64,000 nt of DNA from Rhodospirillaceae bacterium (lineage in GTDB: Bacteria; Pseudomonadota; Alphaproteobacteria; Rhodospirillales; UBA2165), in NCBI GenBank assembly GCA_947467145.1, contig CANIGJ010000020.1, forward strand, positions 1-64,000, written 5' to 3'. Shown here one piece after another: positions 53,528 through 63,115 of this stretch. Position 1 is the stretch's first letter; each line of letters opens with the position of its first letter. Position numbers and translations under genes: made by a program. The notes beneath the pieces were generated by a model that worked only from the letters and a program-made list of their open reading frames with translations, did no database searches and had not been told where the DNA came from.

Positions 53528-54369
53528 TCGGCCAAATTATTAGTGTGGTGCGGGCCACCTCGCGGCTCATCGCCCTGACCACTCTCACGCTCTCACTCCT
53601 CGCCGTTTACAGCGCGTCGTTCTGGCGGGGCGCCACGGCGCGCCGCCGTATCGTGCGCGCCTGGCACATGGCGGCAGCACGCATCGTCGGCATCCATATC
53701 CGCACGCACGGCCAGATCGCGGCGCCGGGCGCCTTGATCGCGTCTAACCACGTCTCGTACATCGACGTCATCGCGCTGGGCGCGCTGACCGAGGCGACCT
53801 TCGTCGCCAAGGCCAGCGTGGCGCGTTGGCCGGTGATCGGCTTTCTCGCCCGCCTCGTGAACACGCTGTTCGTCGATCGCGCCAGCACGCATTGCCTGGG
53901 TCAGATCAAAGCGATTGCCGCGACGCTCAACGAGCGCCAATCGATCGTCCTGTTCCCGGAAGGCACCAGCACGGCCGGCCGCATGGTGCTGCCGTTCAAA
54001 AGCACGCTCTTTGAGGCGGTGCGCGGCACGCAGCACCCCGTCATGGTCCAGCCGGTCACCATCGCCTATGTCAAAAACATCCACGGCTGGGATCTGCCCA
54101 TCGACGAACGCCGCATCCATCCGTGGATCGGCGACGACGAACTGGTCCCGCATCTATGGGCCATGCTGAAACATCCCGGCGTGCTCGCCGATGTGATGTT
54201 CCATCAGCCGGTCAACGCCGACAGCTTCGTGTCGCGCAAGGAACTGGCCGAGCACTGCCACACGGTTTCGGCCCACGGCCTGGTCGTGGCACGCCGCCGT
54301 ACGGCGCTGCCCACCGCCGAGAATGCCGAAGACGTGCTCGGCTCGCCGCTGTTCGGCTTGCTAGGCTGA
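53524..54369 (+). CDS. olsA: Lyso-ornithine lipid O-acyltransferase OlsA
   Basis: 281 residues from GTG 53524, which lies in the olsB stop. An N-terminal membrane helix is followed by the PlsC-type acyltransferase motifs NHVSYID (HX4D) and FPEGTSTAG, and by VQPVTIAY. It adds the second, ester-linked fatty acid to lyso-ornithine lipid at the inner membrane. The olsB-olsA order and overlap support the OlsA call over a general 1-acylglycerol-3-phosphate acyltransferase. Confidence 0.88.
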   Translation: MIGQIISVVRATSRLIALTTLTLSLLAVYSASFWRGATARRRIVRAWHMAAARIVGIHIRTHGQIAAPGALIASNHVSYIDVIALGALTEATFVAKASVARWPVIGFLARLVNTLFVDRASTHCLGQIKAIAATLNERQSIVLFPEGTSTAGRMVLPFKSTLFEAVRGTQHPVMVQPVTIAYVKNIHGWDLPIDERRIHPWIGDDELVPHLWAMLKHPGVLADVMFHQPVNADSFVSRKELAEHCHTVSAHGLVVARRRTALPTAENAEDVLGSPLFGLLG

Positions 54370-54378
54370 TCCCGGCCT

Positions 54379-55005
54379 TCAGTCCTCGCCCGCGCGCGGA
54401 CGATAACGCGGCAACGACCAGGACCATAAAAGCGCCGCCCCGCGGATTCCAAAGGCCAAGAAAAACGCGACGATCAAGGCCTCGTCGCGCAACATGCCAA
54501 GGCGGATCAACCCGACAAACACGAGCGCTCCGATCAGCGCGGCGGTGACATAGATTTCGCGCGCCAGGACGACCGGAATCTCCGCGCCCAGGATATCGCG
54601 CACGATGCCGCCGAAGGTGGCCGTGATCACGCCCATGGCGATCGCCACGACCGGAGAGGTGCCTGCGCGCAGCGCGATTTCAGCCCCCACGACCGCGAAC
54701 AGCGCCAAGCCGGCCGCGTCCAGCCATAGCAAGATGCGGTGGCGAGAATGCGCAAGATGAGCCAGGAAAAAGACAGCCGCGGCCGCGGCCACGCAGACGA
54801 TCAGATAAGCGGGCTCGCGGATCCAAAACACCGGCGTCAGCCCGAGCAGCAGGTCGCGCAACGTCCCCCCGCCGATGCCCGTCACCACGCCCAGAAGAAT
54901 GAAGCCGAAGATGTCCATTTCCTTGCGCGAGGCGACGAGTGCGCCGGTGATCGCGAAGACGACGACACCCAGCCATTCCAAAATCGCTGTCACGGTTGCC
55001 AGCAT
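54379..55005 (-). CDS. Trimeric intracellular cation (TRIC)/YadS-type membrane protein
   Basis: 208 residues and seven membrane helices from MLATVTAILEWLG (the frame extends to 55104, but the leader is atypical). Two inverted three-helix repeats each carry the glycine-rich kink: GIGGGTLRDLLLG and FGGIVRDILG. Homologues (UPF0126) are described as TRIC-type cation channels and some as glycine transporters, so the solute is uncertain. It converges on olsA. Confidence 0.85.
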   Translation of the reverse strand: MLATVTAILEWLGVVVFAITGALVASRKEMDIFGFILLGVVTGIGGGTLRDLLLGLTPVFWIREPAYLIVCVAAAAAVFFLAHLAHSRHRILLWLDAAGLALFAVVGAEIALRAGTSPVVAIAMGVITATFGGIVRDILGAEIPVVLAREIYVTAALIGALVFVGLIRLGMLRDEALIVAFFLAFGIRGAALLWSWSLPRYRPRAGED

Positions 55006-55034
55006 GACGTTCCTCCCCTTGCCACGACCATAGA

Positions 55035-55092
55035 GCAAAAACAAAAGCGGCGCTCCTTTCGAAGCCCGCTTTCTCGCTTGAGGTGTAAACCA
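55035..55092. repeat. Left copy of an imperfect direct repeat flanking the chemoreceptor gene
   Basis: This segment (GCAAAAACAAAAGCGGCGCT through CGCTTGAGGTGTAAACC) is a diverged copy of 57043-57096, in the same orientation. In the right copy the core is an intact terminator hairpin; here the stem is decayed. The pair brackets 55093-57042. Confidence 0.65.
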
Positions 55093-55126
55093 TAAATGAA
55101 CCAATGAATGCTTAACGCGGCTTTGC

Positions 55127-55206
55127 CTCTAGAACTAATGGATACTCTCTAGAACTAATGGATACTCTCTAGAACTAATGGATATCCGACAAAACTAATA
55201 GATTGT
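55127..55206. repeat. 20-bp tandem repeat, three full copies plus a decayed fourth
   Basis: The unit CTCTAGAACTAATGGATA plus two bases recurs at 55127, 55147 and 55167 with a period of exactly 20 bp; a weaker copy (AAAACTAATAGATT) follows at about 55190. It lies 60-140 bp upstream of the chemoreceptor start, so it could be a binding-site array or a slippage product. Confidence 0.85.
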
Positions 55207-55268
55207 CGCGGCACTCCTTTGGTGACGCTACCGTTACGATAATGGTTGCTCATACTTGGGAAAAGCAC

Positions 55269-56957
55269 ATGTCTATGCGATTCACTATTTCGCGCGCCGT
55301 CATCATATTTGGTATCTCTGCCATTCTCGGATTGGCAGCCATCATCGGTACCAGCAGTTTTGCACTTCAACAAATCAAGGTGGGTGGGCCACTCTACGAC
55401 CGGATCAAGCTCGGCAACGATCTGATCGCCGACATTTTACCGCCGCCAGAATATGTAATCGAGGCTTATCTGGAAGCGTCGCTGGCGGTGCGAGAACCCA
55501 CTGGTCTCACGGAACGCCGTGAACGACTGACCCAGCTTCATAAGGAGTACAACCAGCAGCACGAATTTTGGACCAAGTCCGATCTCGATCCCACGCTGAA
55601 ATCGATGCTGGTCGAGAAATCTGACGCCGAGGTCCGCAAATTCTGGAAGGCCGTCGAAGACGGGATATTGCCCGCGCTCAAGGACGGCAAGAGTGAAACC
55701 GCTATTACAGCGTATGATGCCGCAACCGCCGCCTACAAGGCTCACCGCACCATTATCGATGAGATCGTCAAGAAGACCCTAGACGCAAACGCGGCCACCG
55801 AGGCGACGGCAAAATCAACCATAAGCAGCCTTTCCATTACCGTCTGGGGCGTATCGGCATTCGTTGTTCTCGTGATCTGCAGCGGCCTTTTTAGCATAGC
55901 GGTCGGCGTAGTGCGTCCCATCGGCGGAATGACCGAAGCAATGAAGCGGCTCGCCGATGGCGATCTCGACGTAACTATCCCTTCGGCCTCTCGCCGGGAT
56001 GAAATCGGCGCTATGGCCAAGGCCGTACAGATTTTCAAAGACAACGCAGCGCGCGTTCGCGGCCTGGAGGCAAGTGAAGCGGCCCAGCGCGCCCATACTG
56101 AGCAAGAACGTAAGGCGCAGTTCGCCCGCGTGGCACATGAGTTCGAGACTACGATCGGAAGCGTCGTGGGTACTGTCTCCTCGGTGTCCGCCGACATCGA
56201 CTCGGCCGCCACAATTCTCACCGCATCTGCGCGCACAACTCGCTCGCTTTCAAACGGCGTCGCGGTCAACGCAGAACTCTCATCAAAGAGCGTCGTGTCG
56301 GCGGCTATGGCTTCCGAAGAACTTGCGGCTTCCGTAGCCGAGATAGGCCGGCAGGTCGAAGAAGCCAACCGCATCGCGAACGCCGCAGTCGGCCAGGCGC
56401 AGCATACCAACGATCTAGTGGCGGCGCTTACAGAGACTGCGAACCGCATCAGCGAAGTCGTGAAAATGATTACGAGAGTGGCTGAGCAGACCAACTTACT
56501 GGCGCTCAATGCCACCATCGAGGCCGCGCGGGCCGGCGACGCCGGCCGCGGCTTTGCGGTCGTCGCCTCGGAGGTCAAAACACTGTCGGAGCAGACAGCG
56601 AACTCGACCAACGTGATCGCGAGCCAGATAGCGCAAATGCAGGCCGCAACGAAAGACTCCGTTACTGCAATCAAGGAGATCGGCAGCACAATTGCACGTA
56701 TCTCAGAGATTTCGGGGACTATTGCCGCTGCCGTGGAGGAGCAAGGCGCGGCGACACAGGAAATCGCCCGCGGGGTACAACAGGCCGCAAGTGGCAGCGA
56801 TGAAGTCGTTATCAGCATTCGAAAAGTGAGCGAAGGCGCGACCGAGACCGGCGCTGCGGCCGATAAGGTACGCGGCGCGTCAGAGACGCTGATCGGGGAG
56901 ACCGGGCGACTGACGGAGGCTGTCCAGCGGTTTGCAGCGACTATAAGGGCGGCCTGA
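55269..56957 (+). CDS. Methyl-accepting chemotaxis protein
   Basis: 562 residues from [11 protein letters not shown] (a 5' extension to 55203 is unlikely). A first membrane helix ([17 protein letters not shown]) and a second near 190-210 flank a ~150-residue periplasmic sensor with several helices. A HAMP domain follows ([19 protein letters not shown]), then the cytoplasmic signalling coiled coil with the conserved hairpin tip [20 protein letters not shown]. The ligand is unknown. The gene stands alone, bracketed by imperfect direct repeats, and no che genes are near. Confidence 0.93.
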   Translation: MSMRFTISRAVIIFGISAILGLAAIIGTSSFALQQIKVGGPLYDRIKLGNDLIADILPPPEYVIEAYLEASLAVREPTGLTERRERLTQLHKEYNQQHEFWTKSDLDPTLKSMLVEKSDAEVRKFWKAVEDGILPALKDGKSETAITAYDAATAAYKAHRTIIDEIVKKTLDANAATEATAKSTISSLSITVWGVSAFVVLVICSGLFSIAVGVVRPIGGMTEAMKRLADGDLDVTIPSASRRDEIGAMAKAVQIFKDNAARVRGLEASEAAQRAHTEQERKAQFARVAHEFETTIGSVVGTVSSVSADIDSAATILTASARTTRSLSNGVAVNAELSSKSVVSAAMASEELAASVAEIGRQVEEANRIANAAVGQAQHTNDLVAALTETANRISEVVKMITRVAEQTNLLALNATIEAARAGDAGRGFAVVASEVKTLSEQTANSTNVIASQIAQMQAATKDSVTAIKEIGSTIARISEISGTIAAAVEEQGAATQEIARGVQQAASGSDEVVISIRKVSEGATETGAAADKVRGASETLIGETGRLTEAVQRFAATIRAA

Positions 56958-57042
56958 CCATCGTGGACGCACGTTTCGGTTGGTCAAGCGTGCCAAGGCA
57001 CGATGAAGAAGGCAGCGCTAAAATAAATGGGATGACATTCCT

Positions 57043-57096
57043 GCAAAACAAAAGCGGCGCCCCGAGAGGCGCCGCTTTCTCGTTTGAGGCGTAAGC
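57043..57096. repeat. Right copy of the direct repeat flanking the chemoreceptor gene
   Basis: The segment GCAAAACAAAAGCGGCG through TTTGAGGCGTAAGCC matches 55035-55092 over most of its length in the same orientation. It contains the terminator at 57051-57078, so it is the likely ancestral copy. Confidence 0.65.
57051..57078 (-). terminator. Rho-independent terminator of the amidohydrolase operon
   Basis: An 11-bp perfect stem (AAAGCGGCGCC / GGCGCCGCTTT) with a 6-base loop. On the minus strand it is followed by TTTTGTTTTG, and it lies 27 bp after the amidohydrolase stop. It would end the long minus-strand transcript that starts with the RidA-like gene. Confidence 0.85.
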
Positions 57097-57104
57097 CCTA
57101 AAGC

Positions 57105-58199
57105 TTAGTGACCGCCGCCGCCCGCCGCCTTGCTGCCCGTGGGCATGCTTTCGGTGTTCTGCGGTTTGGCCTTCTTCATGGCATCGACGTCGAGCTTGAA
57201 CAGCTTGACGGCGTTGCGCCACAAGATGTCTTCCTTCTGCTCGTCGTTGAGGAACGAGATGTTCTTCACCAACGGCGCGACGTCGTCGAGCGGCTTGCCG
57301 GTCTTCGGGTGGACCTGCGAACCGGTACCCGGGCATTCCGCGCCGAAGATGCAACGATCGACGCCGACCGTCTTCACCAGAAGCTCGATGGCATCCTGCG
57401 TGTAGAGCACGGTATCGTAGTACAGCTTCTTCATCTTCTCGGAGAAGAGCTGACGCGGATCCTTCGCGCCGAGACGGATGGTGCCGGCTTCGAAGCGGCC
57501 GACCTGGTACGGCATCGCGCCGCCGCCATGGCTGACCATGATCTTCAAGGTCGGGAAATCGTCGAACACCTTGGAGTTCAACAGGCCGTAGATGCAGGTC
57601 GTCTCTTCATTGATGAACTGCAGGGTATACGGCTCGCGCTGGCGAAGCGATCCGGTGTTGTGGATATGCGCCGGCACGTCGAGTTCGCACAGCTTCTCAT
57701 ACAGCGGGTACCAATAGCGATCGCCCATCGGCGGCGATTCCTTGCCATTGTTCTCGTACGGATCGGGATTGAGCAGGATGCCCTTGAAGCCGAGCTGTTT
57801 GACGCAGCGCTCGAGCTCTTTCACGGCCGCCGTCACCGGCTCGCCGCCGCCCTGCGGAATGCCGCCGACGCCGTAGAAACGGCCCGGCCACATCTGCGTG
57901 TGGCGATAGATGATGTTGTTCACTTCCTCGTTGAACCATTCGACGATCTTGAACGGCTTTTCGGAATGCATCATCTGGAACGGACGCGGGCTGATCGCCT
58001 GCATGTCGGTTCCGATCTTGTCGAGATATTTCATATGGCTGTAAGGGCCGAATGCGACCTCTTCCATCGCCACGCGAAGCTCGTCGTCCGACAGCTTCAC
58101 ACCGCCGCGGCCATGCGAGCCCCGCGATGACAATAGGACCGACTTATAGGCATAGAGTTCGGCCGGGGCGCTGACGTGCCCGTGTGCGTCGATAATCAT
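57105..58199 (-). CDS. Amidohydrolase-2 family protein (ACMSD / LigJ-like)
   Basis: 364 residues of the metal-dependent TIM-barrel family PF04909. The metal site begins DAHGH near residues 4-8; the barrel His are in VPAHIHNTG and MVSHGGGAMP, and the late Asp/Glu region is CIFGAECPGTGS. The start MIIDAHGH resembles 4-oxalomesaconate hydratase (LigJ) and related ring-fission decarboxylases. The C-terminal tail is low complexity (SKAAGGGGH). Last gene of the RidA-UbiD-SDR-Mo hydroxylase run, which favours a role in aromatic catabolism. Confidence 0.85.
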   Translation of the reverse strand: MIIDAHGHVSAPAELYAYKSVLLSSRGSHGRGGVKLSDDELRVAMEEVAFGPYSHMKYLDKIGTDMQAISPRPFQMMHSEKPFKIVEWFNEEVNNIIYRHTQMWPGRFYGVGGIPQGGGEPVTAAVKELERCVKQLGFKGILLNPDPYENNGKESPPMGDRYWYPLYEKLCELDVPAHIHNTGSLRQREPYTLQFINEETTCIYGLLNSKVFDDFPTLKIMVSHGGGAMPYQVGRFEAGTIRLGAKDPRQLFSEKMKKLYYDTVLYTQDAIELLVKTVGVDRCIFGAECPGTGSQVHPKTGKPLDDVAPLVKNISFLNDEQKEDILWRNAVKLFKLDVDAMKKAKPQNTESMPTGSKAAGGGGH

Positions 58200-58379
58200 G
58201 TGGACTTCCTCCGTGTGCTCAATCTTATGGTGGCTTGTCGCCGATTTTTATTCGCGGTTGTTTCTTATGAACCGGCGCGAATGACCCCCTATTGCCGTCT
58301 TAGCATGCCCAAGGGGGGCGGTCCACGCCCGCGCCATCACTTCCGCCAATATTGCAAATTGGCGAAACGAATAAGGCGA

Positions 58380-60704
58380 CTAGGGTTTCGCGAAATGGAT
58401 CGCGCGCCAGATCTTCTCGGCCGTCGCCGGCATGTCCATGTGGGTCACACCGTAATCGCGCAACGCGTGCACCACCGCATTCATGATGGCCGAGGGCGCC
58501 GGGGTCGAACCGCTTTCCCCCGCCCCTTTGACCCCCAGCGGATTGCCTTCGGCGATCATGTCGCGCAGCTGCGTGCGGTAGGCGAGCGTGTCGTCGGCGC
58601 GCGGCAGGGCATAATCCATCAACGAGCCAGTCAGTAACTGGCCCGAATCGCGGTCATAAGTGGCGCGTTCCATGAGTGCCTGGCCGATGCCCATGGCGAT
58701 GCCGCCGCGGACCTGGCCATCGACCAGCAGCGGATTGATGGTGCGGCCGACGTCATCCACGGTCGAATAATCGACAATGACAACACCGCCGGTATCGGGA
58801 TCGATCTCCAACTCGCACACCGCGGCGCCGCAGGGATAGGCCGGCATGCGCGTGCTCACCCGGTCGCTCGCGGCGAGCGGCTCGAGCTTGGCGACATCGA
58901 ACAACGATATCGCGCGATCCGTCCCCTTCACCCGATATTGCCCGCTGGCATATTCGATATCGGCGGCGGCGGCTTCGAGGGCACGGGACGCCTGCTCCAT
59001 CCCCTGTTCGACGATTTTGCGCGCGGCACCGAACGTGACCGTGCCGCCGAGGCGCGTCGCGCGCACGCTGTGCGATCCGCCGCCTTCCTTCACGATGTCG
59101 GTGTCGCCCATGATGACGCGCACCTTGGCGAAAGGAATCTGCAATCGGTCGGCCAGGATCTGCGCCATCGCCGTTTCGCTGCCCTGGCCCGATGGGCCGA
59201 GGCCGATCGCCATGGTCACGATACCCGATGCATCGACCGTGACATCGGCGCGCTCGATCGGCGCCCCGGTCGGCGTCTCCATATAATTGGCAAGCCCGAT
59301 GCCGCGTAAGCGCCCGCGCGCTTTCGACGCCGCCGCCCGACCCGCGAACCCATCCCAATCGGATTGCGACAAGGCTGCCGCCATGTTGGCCGGGAAATCG
59401 ATATCGTTCTTGAACGGCAGATCGCTGCCGTTGGTCATGGGTAAATCAACCGGACGAACGAGATTTTTGGCGCGCAATTCGATGCGGTCGAAACCGCATT
59501 GCAACGCGGCGATATCGATCAGGCGTTCGAGCACGAACAAGGCTTCGGGACGCCCCGCGCCGCGATAGGGCGCGGTCGGCGAGACATTCGTCAACACGGC
59601 GCGGGCGCGATAGGACACGGCATCGTACTTGTAGCAGCCGGCCGTCACACGCCAGCCGTTGGCCATCGGCACATAGGAGACCGTGTAGGCGCCGAGGTTA
59701 TAAAGATGGTCCGTCTTCAGCGCCAGGAAGCGGCCGTCCGCATCGAGCGCCAGGATCGCATCGGTGGTGAAGTCGCGGCCTTGATAATCCGACGCGAACG
59801 CCTCGCCGCGCTCGGCCATCCATTTCACCGCGCGGCCAAGCATCTGCGCCGCCAAAATGATCGCGCAATGTTCGGGCGAGATGTTCTGCTTGATGCCGAA
59901 CGCGCCGCCGACATCCTTGGTGATGACGCGGATCTTGTCCTGATCGATGTTGAAAATGCGCGCGAACATCATCTTGTAGAACGGCACGCCCTGCGTCGCG
60001 CCTTCGAAAATCAGACGGCCGTCGGCATCGAAATGCGCGACCACCCCTTTGGTTTCCATCGGCACGATCTGAACACGGGGGCTACGGATGCGCGCGCGCA
60101 CGACATGTTTGGCCTTGGCGATCTGCGCATCGGCGGCGGCTTCGTTACCCTTTTCGACATCGAAGGCGATGTTGCCGGGCGCCCCATCCCACAACAGCGG
60201 AGCATCTGGCGCCACCGCATCTTCGCTTTCGACCACGGAGGGCAGTGGATCGTAATCGACCTCGACCGCCTCGGCCGCGTTCTTGGCTTCGGCGATGGTC
60301 TCCGCCACGACGCAAGCGATCACATCACCGACATAACGCGCACGATCCGAACAGAACGGCATGTTGTCGCACATGAAATGCGGCTGCCCGCCCCGACCGG
60401 TGAGCGCCGGAATCGTCACGTCGAGCATATCGACCGGATTGGCGCCGTGCGGAATGCCGTGCAGACCGGCGGCGGCCCAATCCTCGGCGGTCAGGATCGC
60501 AAGCACGCCGGGCATGGCGCGCGCGGCAGCGGTATCGACACTGAGAATCCTGGCGTGTGCATGGGTCGAGCGCACGAATACGGCACGCGCCTGCCCGGCG
60601 ACGTTCATATCATCGGCGTAGGTGCCTTGCCCGGTGATCAGGCGGGCATCTTCGACGCGGCGGATGGGGGCGCCGATTCCTTCAGGCCCAATTCCTTCAG
60701 GCAA
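58380..60704 (-). CDS. Xanthine dehydrogenase-family molybdopterin-binding subunit
   Basis: 774 residues of the CoxL/aldehyde oxidase large-subunit type. It begins GAPIRRVEDARLITGQGTYADD. The Moco-binding parts include KDVGGAFGIKQNISPEH, APYRGAGRPEALFVLERL, GLGPSGQGSETAMAQILAD and the catalytic Glu in GVKGAGESGSTPAP. Start TTG 60704 overlaps the upstream SDR stop by 8 bp and has GGAGGG before it. The FAD (medium) and 2Fe-2S (small) subunits are not next to it, so partners must come from elsewhere. It probably hydroxylates an aromatic or aldehyde substrate. Confidence 0.9.
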   Translation of the reverse strand: MPEGIGPEGIGAPIRRVEDARLITGQGTYADDMNVAGQARAVFVRSTHAHARILSVDTAAARAMPGVLAILTAEDWAAAGLHGIPHGANPVDMLDVTIPALTGRGGQPHFMCDNMPFCSDRARYVGDVIACVVAETIAEAKNAAEAVEVDYDPLPSVVESEDAVAPDAPLLWDGAPGNIAFDVEKGNEAAADAQIAKAKHVVRARIRSPRVQIVPMETKGVVAHFDADGRLIFEGATQGVPFYKMMFARIFNIDQDKIRVITKDVGGAFGIKQNISPEHCAIILAAQMLGRAVKWMAERGEAFASDYQGRDFTTDAILALDADGRFLALKTDHLYNLGAYTVSYVPMANGWRVTAGCYKYDAVSYRARAVLTNVSPTAPYRGAGRPEALFVLERLIDIAALQCGFDRIELRAKNLVRPVDLPMTNGSDLPFKNDIDFPANMAAALSQSDWDGFAGRAAASKARGRLRGIGLANYMETPTGAPIERADVTVDASGIVTMAIGLGPSGQGSETAMAQILADRLQIPFAKVRVIMGDTDIVKEGGGSHSVRATRLGGTVTFGAARKIVEQGMEQASRALEAAAADIEYASGQYRVKGTDRAISLFDVAKLEPLAASDRVSTRMPAYPCGAAVCELEIDPDTGGVVIVDYSTVDDVGRTINPLLVDGQVRGGIAMGIGQALMERATYDRDSGQLLTGSLMDYALPRADDTLAYRTQLRDMIAEGNPLGVKGAGESGSTPAPSAIMNAVVHALRDYGVTHMDMPATAEKIWRAIHFAKP

Positions 60705-61431
60705 TGTGCATCCCTCCGTTGACGTCCAACGTTGCCCCGGTCACGAAGCCGGCAAGGTCGGAAGCCAGGAACAGGAAACAGCCGCCGACCTCTTCCGGCA
60801 TGCCGACGCGGCGCATGGGAATTTCGGGTGCGAAGCGCGCGTTTTGTTCGCCGATCTCTTGGCGGCCGGTCCAGATCGGGCCGGGGCAAACCGCGTTGAC
60901 GCGGATGTTTTCCGGCCCCAGTTCGCGTGCGAGCGCACGCGCGAAACCGAGAATGCCGCCCTTGGCCGCCGCATAATGCGCGCCACCCCTGAGGCCGCCG
61001 CCGCGTTCCGGCGCGATCGACGACATGCAGACGATGCTGCCACGCTTCTGCGCGCGCATGACGGCCGCTGCCGCCTGGCAAATATTGAAGGTGCCGCGCA
61101 TATGCATATCCATCACCGCGTCGTAGCCTTCGATGGTGATCTCGGCGATGCCGCCGGGCGGCACCGTGCCCGCCATGGTGACGAGAATATCGAGCCCGCC
61201 GAACTTAACCGCAACATCGGCCACGGCGCGCTGACAAGCGGCGTGATCGCGCACATCGACATTCATATACAGATGCTGATCGCCAAGCTCGGCTTGGGTG
61301 GCCGCCAACGCCGCATCATTGACGTCGAAGATCGCCAGGCGCGCGCCATGCTCCGCGAACACCCGCGCCGTGCCACGCCCGATGGCGCCGGCACCACCGG
61401 TGATGATCGCACTACGCCCTTTGAGCAGCAT
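60697..61431 (-). CDS. SDR-family oxidoreductase
   Basis: 244 residues of a classical short-chain dehydrogenase. Cofactor loop ITGGAGAIGRGTARVF, acidic residue after strand 2 in LAIFDVND (NAD preference), Ser in CMSSIAPERGG, and the catalytic HYAAAKGGILGFARAL with Tyr and Lys. The C-terminal VNAVCPGPIWTGR and GATLDVNGGMHIA are standard. The last codons overlap the molybdenum hydroxylase start, so the two are translated together. Probably oxidises a ring or side-chain alcohol in the same pathway. Confidence 0.9.
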   Translation of the reverse strand: MLLKGRSAIITGGAGAIGRGTARVFAEHGARLAIFDVNDAALAATQAELGDQHLYMNVDVRDHAACQRAVADVAVKFGGLDILVTMAGTVPPGGIAEITIEGYDAVMDMHMRGTFNICQAAAAVMRAQKRGSIVCMSSIAPERGGGLRGGAHYAAAKGGILGFARALARELGPENIRVNAVCPGPIWTGRQEIGEQNARFAPEIPMRRVGMPEEVGGCFLFLASDLAGFVTGATLDVNGGMHIA

Positions 61432-61553
61432 GACGAGGTTCCTTCAGTGCATGGCGCGGTTTAGCCGTTCGGCCCGCAAGCGCAGGACGAGGAGAAAGAT
61501 CGCCGCTCGTCCTAGTGGCCCCCAATAACCGCTGCGCCTAAGAGCCAATCAGA

Positions 61554-63095
61554 TCATTTCAGCGCGTATTTGCCGTCTTCCTGACGCATCAGTTTGCCGG
61601 CCTGGCGCAGATCGTCGAGCGCCAAGGTGACCTCGCGGCCATCGCGGCTGCCGACGGCACCCAGGATCTCGCCGAAATGCATGGGCCCCGATTGCAGGGC
61701 CTGGGCAACCGTGTCGAATTTCTTTTCGCCGAACACCGGCGGCTCGGGCAGCATGAATTCGAGACTGCCGCGGCGCGAGAACGGGATGGTCAAATCGAAG
61801 CCCGCCTTGGAGCCGGTCTTTTCACCGGCGAGCGACGGATCGAGCGGCAACGTGCGGAAGCCCGATTCCACGAACAGGTCGCGTTCCGGCTGGAAGCGCG
61901 TCGCCAGCGCCCAATCCATCTGTTCGTCGGAGAAGATGTCGATATCCTCGTCGACGATGAAGACATTTTTCACATTGGCGAGGCAGCCGAAGATCGCCGC
62001 GATCGCATTACGCGGTTCGCCCGGCACGCGGCCACGCATCGACAGACGCAGGTTGTACATACCGCCCGACGACGGCGTAACGTAAATGGCGACCGGTTCG
62101 CGGATCGCCGTCACAACCGCGCCCCAGGCCACGGCTTCCGTGCGCAGCGCGTTCAATTGCGCGGTGCAGGTGCGGCCCAACAAACGCCCGCCGATGGTCG
62201 CGGTCTGGAACAGCGCATCCTTGCGCATGGTGATCGCGGTCAGATGAAACACCGGGTTGTGTTTGACGTGGCCGTAATAGCCGAGGAATTCGCCGAACGG
62301 CCCTTCGATCTCGTGATGGCCTTTTTCGTCGAGATACCCTTCGAGGATGATTTCCGCATCGGCCGGGACCAGCAGATCCTGGGTCACGCATTTGACGACC
62401 GGCAAGGTCGTGCCGCGCAATTTCGCGACGAGGCCCAACTCGTCTTCCGGCAGGCGCATGGCGCCGGCGACGAAATCGATCGGGTGCGCGCCCAGCTCGA
62501 ACGCGATCGGCAGGCGCTGGCCTTTCTTCGCGACCTTTTCATAGATGGCGCGCAGATCGGACGGGCTGACCGCATCGATACCGGTCTCGCGGCGGCCGCG
62601 CAGCATGAGGCGGCGGATGCCGACATTCGTCCAGCCCGTATCAGGGTCCTTCACATAATCGATGGAGGCCGAAATGTACGAACCGCCGTCGAGACCATGT
62701 TGGAACGGAATCGGCAGTTTAGTCAGATCGGCGGCATCGCCTTCGAGCACGATCTGCTGCACCGGCGCCTTGTCGCGCGCGATCTGCACGATGTCCTGCG
62801 GCGTGTTGAGCCGGTGCATGACTTCCTTGAGCAGCTCGCTCTCCGGCACGCCGAACGCCATGGCGAGGCGCTTGCGGTTGCCCATGACGTTGCCCAGCAC
62901 CTGCGCCTTCTCGGGCCCAGCGGCGTTGAACAGCACGGCCTTCTCGGCGCCGAACAGATATTGCTCAAGCTCGGCAAGCTGCACCGGCTCGTTACGTTCC
63001 TCGATCTCGCCAGCCGCTTTCATCTCCGCCAGGAAACGGCGCAGGGAAAAACGGTCGAGGTCGAGCGCGGCCGACGAACCGGTAAGCTGATCCAT
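61554..63095 (-). CDS. UbiD-family decarboxylase 2
   Basis: 513 residues, paralogous to the protein at 37583-39181. Conserved stretches are SIDYVKDPDTGWTNVGIRRL, LLVPADAEIILEGYL, HHEIEGPFGEFLGYYG (catalytic Glu region) and VFIVDEDIDIFSDEQMDWALA. It has an AGGAG ribosome site and follows the RidA-like gene by 20 bp. As a prenyl-FMN decarboxylase it would act on an aromatic or unsaturated acid, in line with the SDR, hydroxylase and amidohydrolase downstream. Confidence 0.88.
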   Translation of the reverse strand: MDQLTGSSAALDLDRFSLRRFLAEMKAAGEIEERNEPVQLAELEQYLFGAEKAVLFNAAGPEKAQVLGNVMGNRKRLAMAFGVPESELLKEVMHRLNTPQDIVQIARDKAPVQQIVLEGDAADLTKLPIPFQHGLDGGSYISASIDYVKDPDTGWTNVGIRRLMLRGRRETGIDAVSPSDLRAIYEKVAKKGQRLPIAFELGAHPIDFVAGAMRLPEDELGLVAKLRGTTLPVVKCVTQDLLVPADAEIILEGYLDEKGHHEIEGPFGEFLGYYGHVKHNPVFHLTAITMRKDALFQTATIGGRLLGRTCTAQLNALRTEAVAWGAVVTAIREPVAIYVTPSSGGMYNLRLSMRGRVPGEPRNAIAAIFGCLANVKNVFIVDEDIDIFSDEQMDWALATRFQPERDLFVESGFRTLPLDPSLAGEKTGSKAGFDLTIPFSRRGSLEFMLPEPPVFGEKKFDTVAQALQSGPMHFGEILGAVGSRDGREVTLALDDLRQAGKLMRQEDGKYALK

Positions 63096-63115
63096 AATCT
63101 ACTCCTGAACTGAAC

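Noticed and set aside
55127-55186. Tandem units resemble a cloning-vector polylinker (TCTAGAACTA...GGAT)
   Set aside because: The units differ from the vector at the SpeI and BamHI positions, repeat with a 20-bp period and sit in natural flanks, so vector contamination is unlikely.
55127-55206. Possible CRISPR array
   Set aside because: Repeats are directly adjacent with no spacers, and no cas genes are near.
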